This document shows, in pieces, positions 6,876 to 15,192 of a stretch of DNA of 25,457 nucleotides. This DNA comes from Glacieibacterium sp964246975 (GTDB lineage: Bacteria > Pseudomonadota > Alphaproteobacteria > Sphingomonadales > Sphingomonadaceae). The notes under the pieces were generated by a model that worked only from the letters and a program-made list of their open reading frames with translations, ran no database searches and was not told the origin of the DNA. The translations under genes were made by a program, and so were the position numbers. The stretch is taken from positions 1 through 25,457 of the forward strand of contig CAXTSL010000037.1 in the NCBI GenBank assembly GCA_964246975.1. Reading direction: 5' to 3'. Position 1 is the first letter of the stretch. Every line of letters begins with the position of its first letter.

Positions 6876-9068
6876 TCAGTTGATCATCACCAGGCCGCCC
6901 TTAATCATCGTCATGGCGGTGCCGTTGTGCTGCGTCATCAGGCCTTTGGTTTCGAGTATGGCGGTCGCCTCGACCTTGACCATCAACGACTTGATCTCGA
7001 TCGACGCCGGCGTCAGCTTGATCGAACTCATCCCGCACTTGAGTTCGATCGCCTGCATCGCGTCGGTCTTGTGCGCGCCGAGATTGAGCTTGATGTCGAC
7101 ATTGCCCATCTTCAGCGTGAGCGCATCATTGCCCATGCTAAGTTCGGTCTTGCGATTGCCCATTTTGATGTCGAGCGTGTCGTTGCCCATCTTGATCGCG
7201 GTGTCGCGGTTGCCCATCTTGACTTCGAGTGTCTCGTCCTGCTGGATCGTCGTCGTGCGCTTGCCGGTCTTGACGGTTCGCGTTTCGTCGCCGGTCTTGA
7301 CCGTCGTCTCGAGATTGCCCGTGTTGATCGCGACGATGCGGTTGCCGGTCTTGATCGTCTTGGTGTCGTGGCCTTCGATCGTCTCGGTGCGTGTGCCCTT
7401 GGTGATGATCAGTTCGTCGTTGCCTTCCTGGAAGGTCACCTTGCGGTTGCCCTTGTCATACTGACGTTCCTCGTCGGCATTGACGATGTGCATCTTGTAG
7501 TCACGTTCGGCGCGGAACCAGACGACCTCCTCGCCCTTCTTGTCCTCGACCCACAAATGGTTGGTGCCGCCGCCGCCCTTGGTGCTGCGGCTGCGCCAGC
7601 CGAACTGCGTCTTGTTGTCGGGCAGCAGCACCGGCGTGCCGTTTTCGCCGTTGTAGACCGCGCCGGTGACGATCGGGCGGTCGGGGTCGCCGTCCATGAA
7701 CTCGACGACGACTTCCTGCCCCATGCGCGGCAGGCTGAAGCTGCCCCAGTTCTTGCCCGCGCCGGTCTGTACGACGCGCACGAAGCAACTGCTCTTGTCG
7801 TCCTCGGCACCGTCGCGGTCCCAGTGAAACTGGACTTTGATACGGCCGTATTTGTCGGTGTAGATTTCCTCGCCCGACGGGCCGACGACGAGCGCCGTCT
7901 GCGGACCCAGAATGCGCGGGCGCGGGGTGCGCAGCGCGGGCCGATATTGATCGGCGGCGGGCATCAGCTCGAGTTCGACGGTCAGGTCTTCGGCCTGTTC
8001 GGCGCTGCTCGTATAGTCGGGCCCGGCATAGCGATGCGTCGTCCCGACGATCAGATAGTCCGACTCGGTCGGGCTGGCCTCGTGGGCGAAGAACTTGAGC
8101 TTGATGTTGCGCCCGACGGCGGCGGAGAACGCGTCGCCCTCGGCAAAGCTGCGCGCCATCTGCCGCCGGTGCGCGCCGAGCCAATTCTCGCTGTAGCGCG
8201 TCGACAGCGCCTCGCCCGGCTTGTTGTATTTCGACGGGAAGTCATAGACCTCGGCTTCGGCAAGGCTCGGCCCGGCATAGCTCCCGGCATTATCGAAGCG
8301 TTCGGGCGCGGTCCCGCCGGGCGTCGCCGCAGGCTTCGACTTCAGCAACGCCGTCTTCGGCTGCTCGAAATCATAGTCGTCGACGGTGACCTTCGCCGGG
8401 CCGAGCCCGCGGCGCTCGACGACCGACCAGATATAGCTGTGGTTGCGCTCGTCACGCGGCTCGACGAGCAGGCTCGCGGGCGTCATGTCTTCGTGCGCGT
8501 TGCGGTCGTCGATCAGCACGATCTCGTGCGCACCGTCGGAATGGGTGTAATAATAATAGAGCCCTTCATACTCCATCAACCGCGAGATGAAGTCGAAATC
8601 GCTTTCCTGATACTGGACGGTATATTCGACCGCCGCGTAAGTCGCCGATGACTTCATCGAATGGGTGGTACTGCTTTCGCCCAGCACCGCAATAACCATA
8701 TCCTTGACCGACTTGTTCTGCCAGACCTTGCTGCGACGGTTGAGCGTCGAGAATTCGGTCGTCGGTCGCAGCGTCAGGCGCCAGTTATAGCCATCGGTCG
8801 AATCAAGCTCGGTATATTCCCAGACTTGGCCGTTGAAATAGCGGTTGAGGTCGGTGCGGTCCTCCGAAAGAAACTGGATCGTCGCGTTGGTGCCGAGCAG
8901 CGTGTGGAGTTTTGCCGGGTTGGGGCTCCACGCATCGACGACGATGGTGAAGGACTCGCTGAGGCGCTCGACGGCAGTCATCCGCCGCAGCAGCAGCACA
9001 TCCTTGCCGAGGTCGGTGGTCAGGATCCCGATCCGCCCGTCCTGCGTGTATCCAGCTACCGACATCAT
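6876..9068 (-). CDS. vgrG: VgrG spike protein of the T6SS
   Basis: 730 residues. Start ATG 9068 has GAGGG about eight bases upstream; a second ATG follows directly. VgrG is a trimeric gp27/gp5-like needle sitting on the Hcp tube and capped by PAAR. Residues 1-370 are the gp27-like base (an early FNGQVWEYTE segment, then YQESDFDFISRLMEYEGLYYYY, and HRYAGPDY). The gp5-like OB fold begins near 396 with GRIKVQFHWDRDG and WGSFSLPRMGQEVVVEFMDG. A long beta-helix follows at about 545-660, made of eight-residue repeats such as KMGNRDTAI and KMGNDTLDI. The end MIKGGLVMIN is the usual PAAR-docking end, so there is no C-terminal effector domain. It heads the - strand T6SS block, with 223 bases of non-coding DNA upstream. 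Confidence 0.95.
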   Translation of the reverse strand: MMSVAGYTQDGRIGILTTDLGKDVLLLRRMTAVERLSESFTIVVDAWSPNPAKLHTLLGTNATIQFLSEDRTDLNRYFNGQVWEYTELDSTDGYNWRLTLRPTTEFSTLNRRSKVWQNKSVKDMVIAVLGESSTTHSMKSSATYAAVEYTVQYQESDFDFISRLMEYEGLYYYYTHSDGAHEIVLIDDRNAHEDMTPASLLVEPRDERNHSYIWSVVERRGLGPAKVTVDDYDFEQPKTALLKSKPAATPGGTAPERFDNAGSYAGPSLAEAEVYDFPSKYNKPGEALSTRYSENWLGAHRRQMARSFAEGDAFSAAVGRNIKLKFFAHEASPTESDYLIVGTTHRYAGPDYTSSAEQAEDLTVELELMPAADQYRPALRTPRPRILGPQTALVVGPSGEEIYTDKYGRIKVQFHWDRDGAEDDKSSCFVRVVQTGAGKNWGSFSLPRMGQEVVVEFMDGDPDRPIVTGAVYNGENGTPVLLPDNKTQFGWRSRSTKGGGGTNHLWVEDKKGEEVVWFRAERDYKMHIVNADEERQYDKGNRKVTFQEGNDELIITKGTRTETIEGHDTKTIKTGNRIVAINTGNLETTVKTGDETRTVKTGKRTTTIQQDETLEVKMGNRDTAIKMGNDTLDIKMGNRKTELSMGNDALTLKMGNVDIKLNLGAHKTDAMQAIELKCGMSSIKLTPASIEIKSLMVKVEATAILETKGLMTQHNGTAMTMIKGGLVMIN
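7090..7430 (-). repeat. 24-base coding repeats of the VgrG beta-helix
   Basis: About a dozen imperfect tandem 24-base units encode the eight-residue KMGN/KTGN-type repeats of VgrG (for example the pattern x-K-M-G-N-x-x-x). They are coding repeats that give the needle its triple-stranded beta-helix and not a mobile or CRISPR repeat. The first units use KTGN, the last ones KMGN, which shows drift along the array. Confidence 0.75.
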
Positions 9069-9292
9069 ACCCAGCCCTCGCGCCGCACCCGCACAATCAC
9101 ACAGTGTTGCCCCGATTTACAGCGCAAAAAACGCTGGTACCAGGTGCAGCGGCACGGCCCTGCCGGTCGTCGCGGACGGGGCGTTCGCCCTCGACCGCCG
9201 GGCCGACGCCGGCCCGAAGTCTGCGTTGCGTCGTTCGCCAGCCTTCGCATATCCCGACGCTGCAATCAAACGACAATCGCAAAGCTCGGTCG

Positions 9293-10267
<975 letters not shown>

Positions 10268-10357
10268 GAAACGGGGATGCCACTCGGGGGGACCGGGGGC
10301 AAGCGTCGGGGTGTCGGCTGAGGCAGAGTAGGTTGCTTGCGAAGCTGCGGGGCGTTG

Positions 10358-10387
10358 GATGTCTGCTATTGGGCGCAAGCAGACATC
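10358..10387. repeat. Palindromic repeat, likely a dispersed (REP-like) alphaproteobacterial element
   Basis: A perfect 10-base inverted repeat (10358-10367 with 10378-10387, arms starting GATGTCTGC) closes a 10-base loop ATTGGGCGCA. Translated in the + frames it reads DVCYWAQADI and MSAIGRKQT. From memory, near-identical peptides (YWPKADI, MSALGQKQT) recur as spurious ORFs across Sphingomonas and Bradyrhizobium genomes because they are translations of a dispersed repeat. It sits between rlmE and aguA, downstream of one stop and upstream of the next start, a usual place for such elements. It could also act as a weak transcription terminator or mRNA stabiliser. Confidence 0.6.
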
Positions 10388-10420
10388 AAGTCCGCCGCTG
10401 TCGCGACTTCCCGTTTCGGC

Positions 10421-11194
10421 TCAGGGCGAGACTTCGCTCGCCGCAGCCTCTCTCATATCCCCAACCGCCTCCGCCCGCCCCTTGAAGCCCCGCGCGACGA
10501 CGTACCATTCGCTCGAATCCTTGCGGCTCGCGGGCGGCTTGGCGTGCTTGATCGTCGTGAAATGGCGCTTCAACTCGGCGACCAGCGCCTGATCGGCACC
10601 GCCCGCCAGCACCTTGGCGACGAACGCGCCGCCGGGGCTGAGCATATCTATTGCGAACGCCAGCCCCGTCTCGACGAGCGCCATCGTGCGGATGTGGTCG
10701 GTCGCCTTGTGGCCGACGGTGTTCGCCGCCATGTCGCTGAGGACCAGTTGCGCGTCGCCGCCGAGCGCCTCGCGCAACAGCCCTTCGGCGTCGTCGTCGA
10801 GAATGTTCTTTTCGAAGATCGTCACGCCGGGGATCGGATCCATCGGCAGCAGGTCGATCGCCACGACGCTCGCCTTTGGTCGCTCGGCGCGGACCACCTG
10901 GCACCAGCCGCCGGGCGCCGCGCCGAGATCGACGACGCGGTTGACGCCGCGCAGCAGGTCGAAGCGCTCGTCGAGCTCGATCAGCTTGAACGCCGCGCGG
11001 CTGCGCCACCCCGCCGCCTTCGCCGCCTTGACATAGGGATCGTTCAACTGGCGCGCGAGCCACTGGTTCGACGAGTTGCTACGCTTCTTCGCGGTCAGCA
11101 CGCGCGTCCGCCCGCCCTGCGAGCGCCCCGAACCGCCGCCGCTGCCGGGGCTGCCGCCGCCGCCCGTTCCCTTGCTCCCACCGCCGCCGGTCAT
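10421..11194 (-). CDS. rlmE: 23S rRNA (uridine-2'-O-)-methyltransferase RlmE (FtsJ/RrmJ)
   Basis: 257 residues from ATG 11194, overlapping the ppx stop by 4 bases (ATGA). RlmE methylates the 2'-OH of U2552 in the A loop of 23S rRNA late in 50S assembly, using S-adenosylmethionine. The SAM site VVDLGAAPGGW lies at 87-97, and the catalytic tetrad K-D-K-E is intact at K70 (SRAAFK), D154 (VLSDMAAN), K194 (FVAKV) and E229 (SSEWYVV). The first 30 residues are an unusual Gly/Ser-rich tail (GGGGSKGTGGGGSPGSGGG) absent from the E. coli enzyme, probably disordered; Gly-rich tails of this kind are common in alphaproteobacterial RlmE. Coupling to a Ppx/GppA gene is a recurrent arrangement in the group. 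Confidence 0.95.
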   Translation of the reverse strand: MTGGGGSKGTGGGGSPGSGGGSGRSQGGRTRVLTAKKRSNSSNQWLARQLNDPYVKAAKAAGWRSRAAFKLIELDERFDLLRGVNRVVDLGAAPGGWCQVVRAERPKASVVAIDLLPMDPIPGVTIFEKNILDDDAEGLLREALGGDAQLVLSDMAANTVGHKATDHIRTMALVETGLAFAIDMLSPGGAFVAKVLAGGADQALVAELKRHFTTIKHAKPPASRKDSSEWYVVARGFKGRAEAVGDMREAAASEVSP

Positions 11195-12219
11195 GCGTAG
11201 CCCTGCGTCATCAGCGTCCGGAGGATGCCCTCGCGGATGCCACGGTCGGCGACGCGGATCGTCTCGGCAGGCCAGGCATCGAGGATCGCCTCGAGGATCG
11301 CGCAGCCCGCCACGACGAGATCGGCACGCTCGTGGCCGATGCAGCCGACGTGAGCGCGCTCGGCGGGGGCCTGCGACGCCAGCAATGTAGAAATCTCGCG
11401 CATCGACGCGGCGGTGACGGTGCAGCCATCGACCTGCCGCCGGTCATACGCGGGCAGCCCCAAGTGCACGCTCGCCAGCGTCGTGATCGTCCCCGAGGTG
11501 CCCAGCAGCTGCAACGGACCCGGTGCGGCGCGTGCGACCTGTCCGGCGAACTTGCCGAGGCACGCGGCGATCAGCGCGCGCTGGCGGTCATAGGCGGGCC
11601 GGCGCTCGTCGGGGGGCAAGACGATCGCCTCGGTTTCGGCGAGCGACACGACGCCCCACGGCACGCTCGTCCACGCGAGCATCTCGGGGTCGCCATGGTC
11701 GTCGAGCCGAACGACGCTGATCTCTGTCGAGCCGCCGCCGATGTCGAAGACCAGCGCCGGCGGGCCGCCTGCGTCGATCAGCGACTGGCAACCGAGAACC
11801 GCCAGCCGCGCCTCCTCGGCGGGCGTGATGACGTCGAGCGCGATGCCCGTCTCATCGTAAACCCGATCGACGAAGCTCGCACCGTTCGAGGCGCGACGGC
11901 AGGCCTCGGTCGCGACGTTGCGCGTCACCGCGACGCCGCGCCGTCCGAGCTTGTCGGCGCAGATGCGCAGCGCATCGACGGCGCGGTCCTGCGCCGCGTC
12001 CGACAGGCGCCCCGACTGGACCAGCCCCTCGCCCAGCCGCACGATGCGCGAGAACGCATCGACGATGGCGAAGCCTTGCGAGGTCGGGCGCGCGATCAAC
12101 AGGCGGCAGTTGTTGGTGCCGAGGTCGAGTGCGCCAAAGACACGCGAACGCGGTCGGGTGGCGGGCTGAAATTCGGGCGCGGCGACGGCGTGCGCACCGC
12201 CCCCGGCATACATCGGCAT
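11191..12219 (-). CDS. Ppx/GppA-family phosphatase (exopolyphosphatase / pppGpp phosphohydrolase type)
   Basis: 342 residues from ATG 12219. This start has GAGG eight bases upstream (12228-12231); a GTG at 12237 has no ribosome site, and an ATG at 12213 is also possible. The family belongs to the ASKHA fold and hydrolyses terminal phosphates of polyphosphate or pppGpp. Motifs seen: phosphate-1 loop ALDLGTNNCRLLIA at 30-43, then RIVRLGEGL, VATEACRRASNG and DIGGGSTE at 159-166, followed by LGTSGTITTLA. It lacks the long C-terminal HD-like domain of E. coli Ppx, so it is the short single-unit type typical of alphaproteobacteria; polyphosphate versus pppGpp preference cannot be told from the sequence. 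It is the first gene of an operon with rlmE, behind the promoter at 12278-12306. Confidence 0.92.
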   Translation of the reverse strand: MPMYAGGGAHAVAAPEFQPATRPRSRVFGALDLGTNNCRLLIARPTSQGFAIVDAFSRIVRLGEGLVQSGRLSDAAQDRAVDALRICADKLGRRGVAVTRNVATEACRRASNGASFVDRVYDETGIALDVITPAEEARLAVLGCQSLIDAGGPPALVFDIGGGSTEISVVRLDDHGDPEMLAWTSVPWGVVSLAETEAIVLPPDERRPAYDRQRALIAACLGKFAGQVARAAPGPLQLLGTSGTITTLASVHLGLPAYDRRQVDGCTVTAASMREISTLLASQAPAERAHVGCIGHERADLVVAGCAILEAILDAWPAETIRVADRGIREGILRTLMTQGYA

Positions 12220-12227
12220 GATCGTCG

Positions 12228-12231
12228 CCTC
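12228..12231 (-). promoter_or_regulatory. Ribosome binding site that decides the Ppx/GppA start
   Basis: GAGG on the - strand, eight bases before ATG 12219. The alternative GTG at 12237 has no such site, so this favours the shorter protein. Confidence 0.5.
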
Positions 12232-12277
12232 GGGCACGTCGCCGGTCGCGGAAGTACCGCGCCGGTCACTTGAGGCC

Positions 12278-12306
12278 AGTGTAGGCGGGCGCGCCGGTCA
12301 GGGCAA
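12278..12306 (-). promoter_or_regulatory. Predicted sigma70-like promoter of the Ppx/GppA-rlmE operon
   Basis: On the - strand a -35 box TTGCCC (12301-12306) and a -10 box TACACT (12278-12283) are exactly 17 bases apart. Transcription would start near 12271, giving a leader of about 50 bases before ATG 12219. Each box matches the consensus at four of six positions, and the box sits in the only gap upstream of this operon. Confidence 0.5.
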
Positions 12307-12346
12307 CGCCTTCTGCCACCCGATCATCTGCTGCCCGCGCGTGACG

Positions 12347-12586
12347 TCAGCCTTCGACAGCCGCGGTCGGGCGATCGTCGCCGCGCGCGGTCTCCTCGTG
12401 CCAGACGCCGTCGGCGGTCTGATAGCTGATCGGCACGGTCTCGCCGCCGAGCTGCTGTTCCGCCGCGACGGCGCGCGCGGCGGCGGCGGCCTCGTCGTGG
12501 GTGGGGTAGGTTTCGGCAAAAACATCGCCGAGCTTATAGGTCCAGCCGCCGTCGTGCTCGACGATTTTATAGGTGATGTCGCTCAT
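12347..12586 (-). CDS. Small DUF2188-like protein
   Basis: 79 residues from ATG 12586, chosen because GGGAG lies seven to eight bases upstream and because sequence before it is Arg/Pro-rich and non-conserved. It begins MSDITYKIVEHDGGWTYKLG and continues with an Ala-rich helix (THDEAAAAARAVAAEQQ) and a short beta hairpin (VPISYQTADGVWHEE). The pattern of a beta hairpin with DGGW, then a helix rich in Ala, then a tail with a Trp, matches the DUF2188 family as remembered. The function of that family is unknown. It lies 76 bases after the Tam41-like gene on the same strand and could be the last gene of that operon or have its own promoter. Confidence 0.75.
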   Translation of the reverse strand: MSDITYKIVEHDGGWTYKLGDVFAETYPTHDEAAAAARAVAAEQQLGGETVPISYQTADGVWHEETARGDDRPTAAVEG

Positions 12587-12662
12587 CGCATTGCTCCCGC
12601 TCGTTGCCATGACGGTCCAACCGGCGCGAGGTCGCCAAGGTTCCGGTCGAGACCGTCCGACC

Positions 12663-13580
12663 TCAGCGCACCGCCCCCGAGCGCCATAGGCGGGGCAGGA
12701 GGACCGCACCACCCAGCAGCGGCCAACGCCGCATCCACGGCGCGACGGGCACCGGCATCCCCGCGTGGCGTTCGATCTTCCACGCCAGGTAATCGAGTCC
12801 GCCGTCGAAGGTGAAGGCCGCTTTCGCCAGCCGGGCGAGCGACAGCGCCTTGCCCGCGCGGCGGCGACGCGCCCAGGCGGCGGACGCTGCGACGCGGTCG
12901 AGGGTGCCGTCGATGCGGATGATGTCGCTCGTCACCGTCGCCGCGATGCCCGCTGCCGCGAGCGCGGGGGCGGTGAAGACGGCATACCGCGCCGGGTCGC
13001 TCGCGACGATGCTGCCGCCGCGTCCGGCGCGCTCGGTCCGCAGTTCTGCGGCGAAGGTCAGCGCGAAGGCCCCGCTCCACAGCGCCTCGACGGTCAGCTC
13101 GGCAGGCAGCATCGGTACGGCGGCGGCAAGCAGAGTCGGCGCAGCGCGTGCCACCGCCGCGACCACCGCCTCGCGTGCCGCCGCATCGCGTACCCAGACC
13201 AGCCGCGCGGGCTGGGCGAAGCGCGCCCAGACGCTCGGATTGCGCGTGCCTGGTCCGCACAGCCGCGCGAAGTCGGCGCTGTCGAGCACCGCGTACTTGG
13301 CGCGCAGGCCGGCGTGGGCGATCTGGAATACGTTGGGCGGCAGCCGCCGGTTCGCCGCCGCGCGCCAATCGCCGCCATAGGCCGCGTCGTAATCGGCGAC
13401 GATGACGTAGAAATCGAGCATCAGCCCGTCGAGGCGGGCTTCGCGCAGGCATGAGCCGTAGAACAGTACGGCGTTCGCACCCGCCAGCCGCGCCGCGATG
13501 ACCGCCGCGAAATCAGCGACCTCCGGCTGGACCGCTACCGCCAGTTCGGCGGCGACCAGCCCCGCCAGTTCAGGCGGCAA
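12663..13580 (-). CDS. Tam41/Mmp37-like protein, putative phosphatidate cytidylyltransferase (CDP-DAG synthase)
   Basis: 305 residues if TTG 13580 is the start, which overlaps the lipid kinase stop by 11 bases; a GTG at 13628 only adds Arg/Ser-rich sequence, and no ATG fits. Tam41 makes CDP-diacylglycerol from phosphatidate and CTP at the mitochondrial inner membrane, with a nucleotidyltransferase fold followed by a winged-helix domain. The same order of motifs appears here: LFYGSCLRE at 39-47 (Gly-Ser of the nucleotidyltransferase), MLDFYVIVADYD at 54-65 (metal-binding Asp candidates), NVFQIAH, AKYAVLD at 94-100 (Tam41 KYGVVS), WARFAQPARLV (Tam41 W..LYLAGRLQKPV), ALTFAAELR, and near the C-terminus KAAFTFDGGLDYLAWKIER at 253-271 (Tam41 KG.FTAG...S..YAW.K). 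There is no signal peptide or obvious transmembrane helix. Location after a lipid kinase supports the call; the reaction is inferred. Confidence 0.65.
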   Translation of the reverse strand: MPPELAGLVAAELAVAVQPEVADFAAVIAARLAGANAVLFYGSCLREARLDGLMLDFYVIVADYDAAYGGDWRAAANRRLPPNVFQIAHAGLRAKYAVLDSADFARLCGPGTRNPSVWARFAQPARLVWVRDAAAREAVVAAVARAAPTLLAAAVPMLPAELTVEALWSGAFALTFAAELRTERAGRGGSIVASDPARYAVFTAPALAAAGIAATVTSDIIRIDGTLDRVAASAAWARRRRAGKALSLARLAKAAFTFDGGLDYLAWKIERHAGMPVPVAPWMRRWPLLGGAVLLPRLWRSGAVR

Positions 13581-14592
13581 GGCGCACGAACGACACCGGC
13601 TGCGTCGTGCGCAGCGTGATCGAGCCACCGTTCGCCGCCTGGAAGACCTCGCCGTCCATGACGACGCTCGGCCGCCCGCCTTCGATGCGGATTTCGTCGC
13701 CGCCTTCGAGGTGCAGCCCGCCGATGCGCTGATAACCCAGCCGCCCGATGATGACCTCGTAGGCGATACGGATCAGCGTGATCGGACTGCGCTCGATCAC
13801 CATCATCCGCAATGCGCCGCCGAGCGCACTCGGACGGATATTGAGCGCGATGCGCTCGAGCGTCGTCACCATGACGAGGAGGAAATTGCCGTCCTGCCGC
13901 CCGTCGCCACGATGCAGTCGCATCGTCGATTGCTGTTGCGGCAACCAGCGCGCGCGCACCCCGAGCAGCGTCCCGAACACCAGCGCGATCGCCGCGAGAA
14001 AGTGGCTCAGCCAATTCGGCAGGCCGAGCGGATAGATACGCTCGCGGCAGAACAGGATGATCTCCGCCAGCCCGGCACCGCCGAGGAACATCCCGAGCAC
14101 GGGGCGCGCGTTGTCCTGCCCCGTTGTCAGCGCGATCAGCTGGCGGCGCACGACGTGCGGGTCGAGGCCGGCTTCGGCGATCCGCAACAACTGGCGCAGC
14201 GCGCCGAGCGCGTCGCCGTGCGCGCCGAGATCGAGCGCAATGAGGTTTGTCTTGCCGTTGGGCAGCACCGCGACGGGCGGGATCGAGCGCCCGAAATGGC
14301 CGCCGAGGTGCATCTCGGTGAGCGCGCGTTGGACGGTGCCGTCGCCGCCGTTGATCGCCAGCACGACGGGCTTCATCCGCGCGATCGTCCGCAGCGCCTC
14401 AGGCACCTCGTCGACCGAATCGACCTCGTAGTGGAAGATGTTGGGGTGCGCCGCGACGAAGCTCCGCACCTCGGGCAGGATCGCGAGATTGCCCGTCGAA
14501 CGCGGGTTCGAGAGCAGCGCGATCACCGGCATCGGCGACGCGGGTGCGCGCGGCGCGGTCAGCATGGGGGCTTCGGCGAGGGGCAGCTTCAC
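13570..14592 (-). CDS. Diacylglycerol/lipid kinase family protein (DAGK catalytic domain)
   Basis: 340 residues from GTG 14592, which overlaps the DUF2141 gene stop as GTGA; an ATG at 14565 is the alternative. The DAGK_cat fold transfers phosphate from ATP to diacylglycerol or a related lipid. Motifs: LLSNPRSTGN at 26-35, INGGDGTVQ at 80-88 (the nucleotide-binding GGDGT), and VLPNGKTNLIALDLG at 109-123, where the more common P.GTGN reads PNGKTN. A C-terminal beta sandwich ends with the usual SVVMDGEVFQ before the end. A hydrophobic stretch in the middle (HFLAAIALVFGTLLGV) could touch the membrane. Whether the substrate is diacylglycerol, ceramide or sphingosine cannot be decided; in sphingolipid-making bacteria the last two are real alternatives. 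The downstream Tam41-like gene argues for phosphatidate as product. Confidence 0.85.
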   Translation of the reverse strand: MKLPLAEAPMLTAPRAPASPMPVIALLSNPRSTGNLAILPEVRSFVAAHPNIFHYEVDSVDEVPEALRTIARMKPVVLAINGGDGTVQRALTEMHLGGHFGRSIPPVAVLPNGKTNLIALDLGAHGDALGALRQLLRIAEAGLDPHVVRRQLIALTTGQDNARPVLGMFLGGAGLAEIILFCRERIYPLGLPNWLSHFLAAIALVFGTLLGVRARWLPQQQSTMRLHRGDGRQDGNFLLVMVTTLERIALNIRPSALGGALRMMVIERSPITLIRIAYEVIIGRLGYQRIGGLHLEGGDEIRIEGGRPSVVMDGEVFQAANGGSITLRTTQPVSFVRLAA

Positions 14593-15086
14593 AGGTATTT
14601 CATCGCGATCGAGAGGGTGGTGACGCCCGCCCCCGCGTCGAACGCGACGCGGTAGGGGGCCGGCTTGGACAATCCGACGCCGGGGTTGTTCGAATAGCCG
14701 CCGCCATCGCTCCAGACGCTCGCGTGATGGTCGCCGTTGCGGTCGTGGAGGACCGCGACGCCATAGCGGCCCGCCGCCGGGAGCGCGACGCAAACGTCGA
14801 CCTCGCCCGCCTGCGGGACGGGCATGTCGATGCGGCGCAGATACTTGCCCGGCACGAGCCACGTCTCGGATGTCGCGACATAGGTCGAGACGCGCAGCAG
14901 CCCCTTGCGGTCCTTGAGACCGGTCAGGCGCACCCGCAGCGCGGTCGAGCCCTGCGCGCAGGCGGCCGCGTCGGGACCGACCGTCGCGGTCGAGACGGTG
15001 GCAGGTTGGGCGGCGAGCGGGGCCGCGCACAGCCCGGCGCACACCGCGACCAAAGCCCCCCGAACCAACCGACGCGACGCCTGCAC
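14589..15086 (-). CDS. Exported DUF2141-family protein
   Basis: 165 residues from GTG 15086; no ATG fits in this frame. Residues 1-27 are a signal peptide: an Arg-containing N-terminus (QASRRLVR), a hydrophobic core (GALVAVCAGLC) and a cleavage-type end AAPLAAQ. The mature part is a single beta-sandwich of DUF2141 type: LRVRLTGLKDRKGLLRVSTY, then AGRYGVAVLHDRNGDHHASVW (an EF-hand-like D-R-N-G-D loop) and GGGYSNNPGVG. It has two Cys residues (about C43 and C99). The family function is unknown. It lies at the head of a - strand run with the lipid kinase, whose start overlaps its stop, and is divergent from lptF, sharing about 100 bases of upstream DNA. Confidence 0.8.
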   Translation of the reverse strand: MQASRRLVRGALVAVCAGLCAAPLAAQPATVSTATVGPDAAACAQGSTALRVRLTGLKDRKGLLRVSTYVATSETWLVPGKYLRRIDMPVPQAGEVDVCVALPAAGRYGVAVLHDRNGDHHASVWSDGGGYSNNPGVGLSKPAPYRVAFDAGAGVTTLSIAMKYL

Positions 15087-15192
15087 TTTGCCGATGACCT
15101 TCCGGATTCGCGCCGCTATACGCAGGGCGGCGTGACGAACGCTCCTGATGGCCTCCAGTTGTGGCCGGAATTTGGCCGAGGGACGGCGGAAT

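Noticed and set aside
6264..8651. Long + strand open frame opposite vgrG (795 codons)
   Set aside because: The - strand encodes an unmistakable VgrG; this frame has no recognisable motif and mirrors the repeat structure.
9246..9276. Possible vgrG promoter on the - strand (TTGTCG with TATGCG or GATATG)
   Set aside because: Spacing is 19 or 17 depending on the box chosen and matches are poor, so it is not listed as a feature. A 6-bp hairpin at 9199-9216 is equally weak.
13581..13628. GTG start at 13628 for the Tam41-like gene
   Set aside because: The extra 16 residues are Arg/Ser-rich and lie within the lipid kinase reading frame; TTG 13580 gives a shorter overlap.
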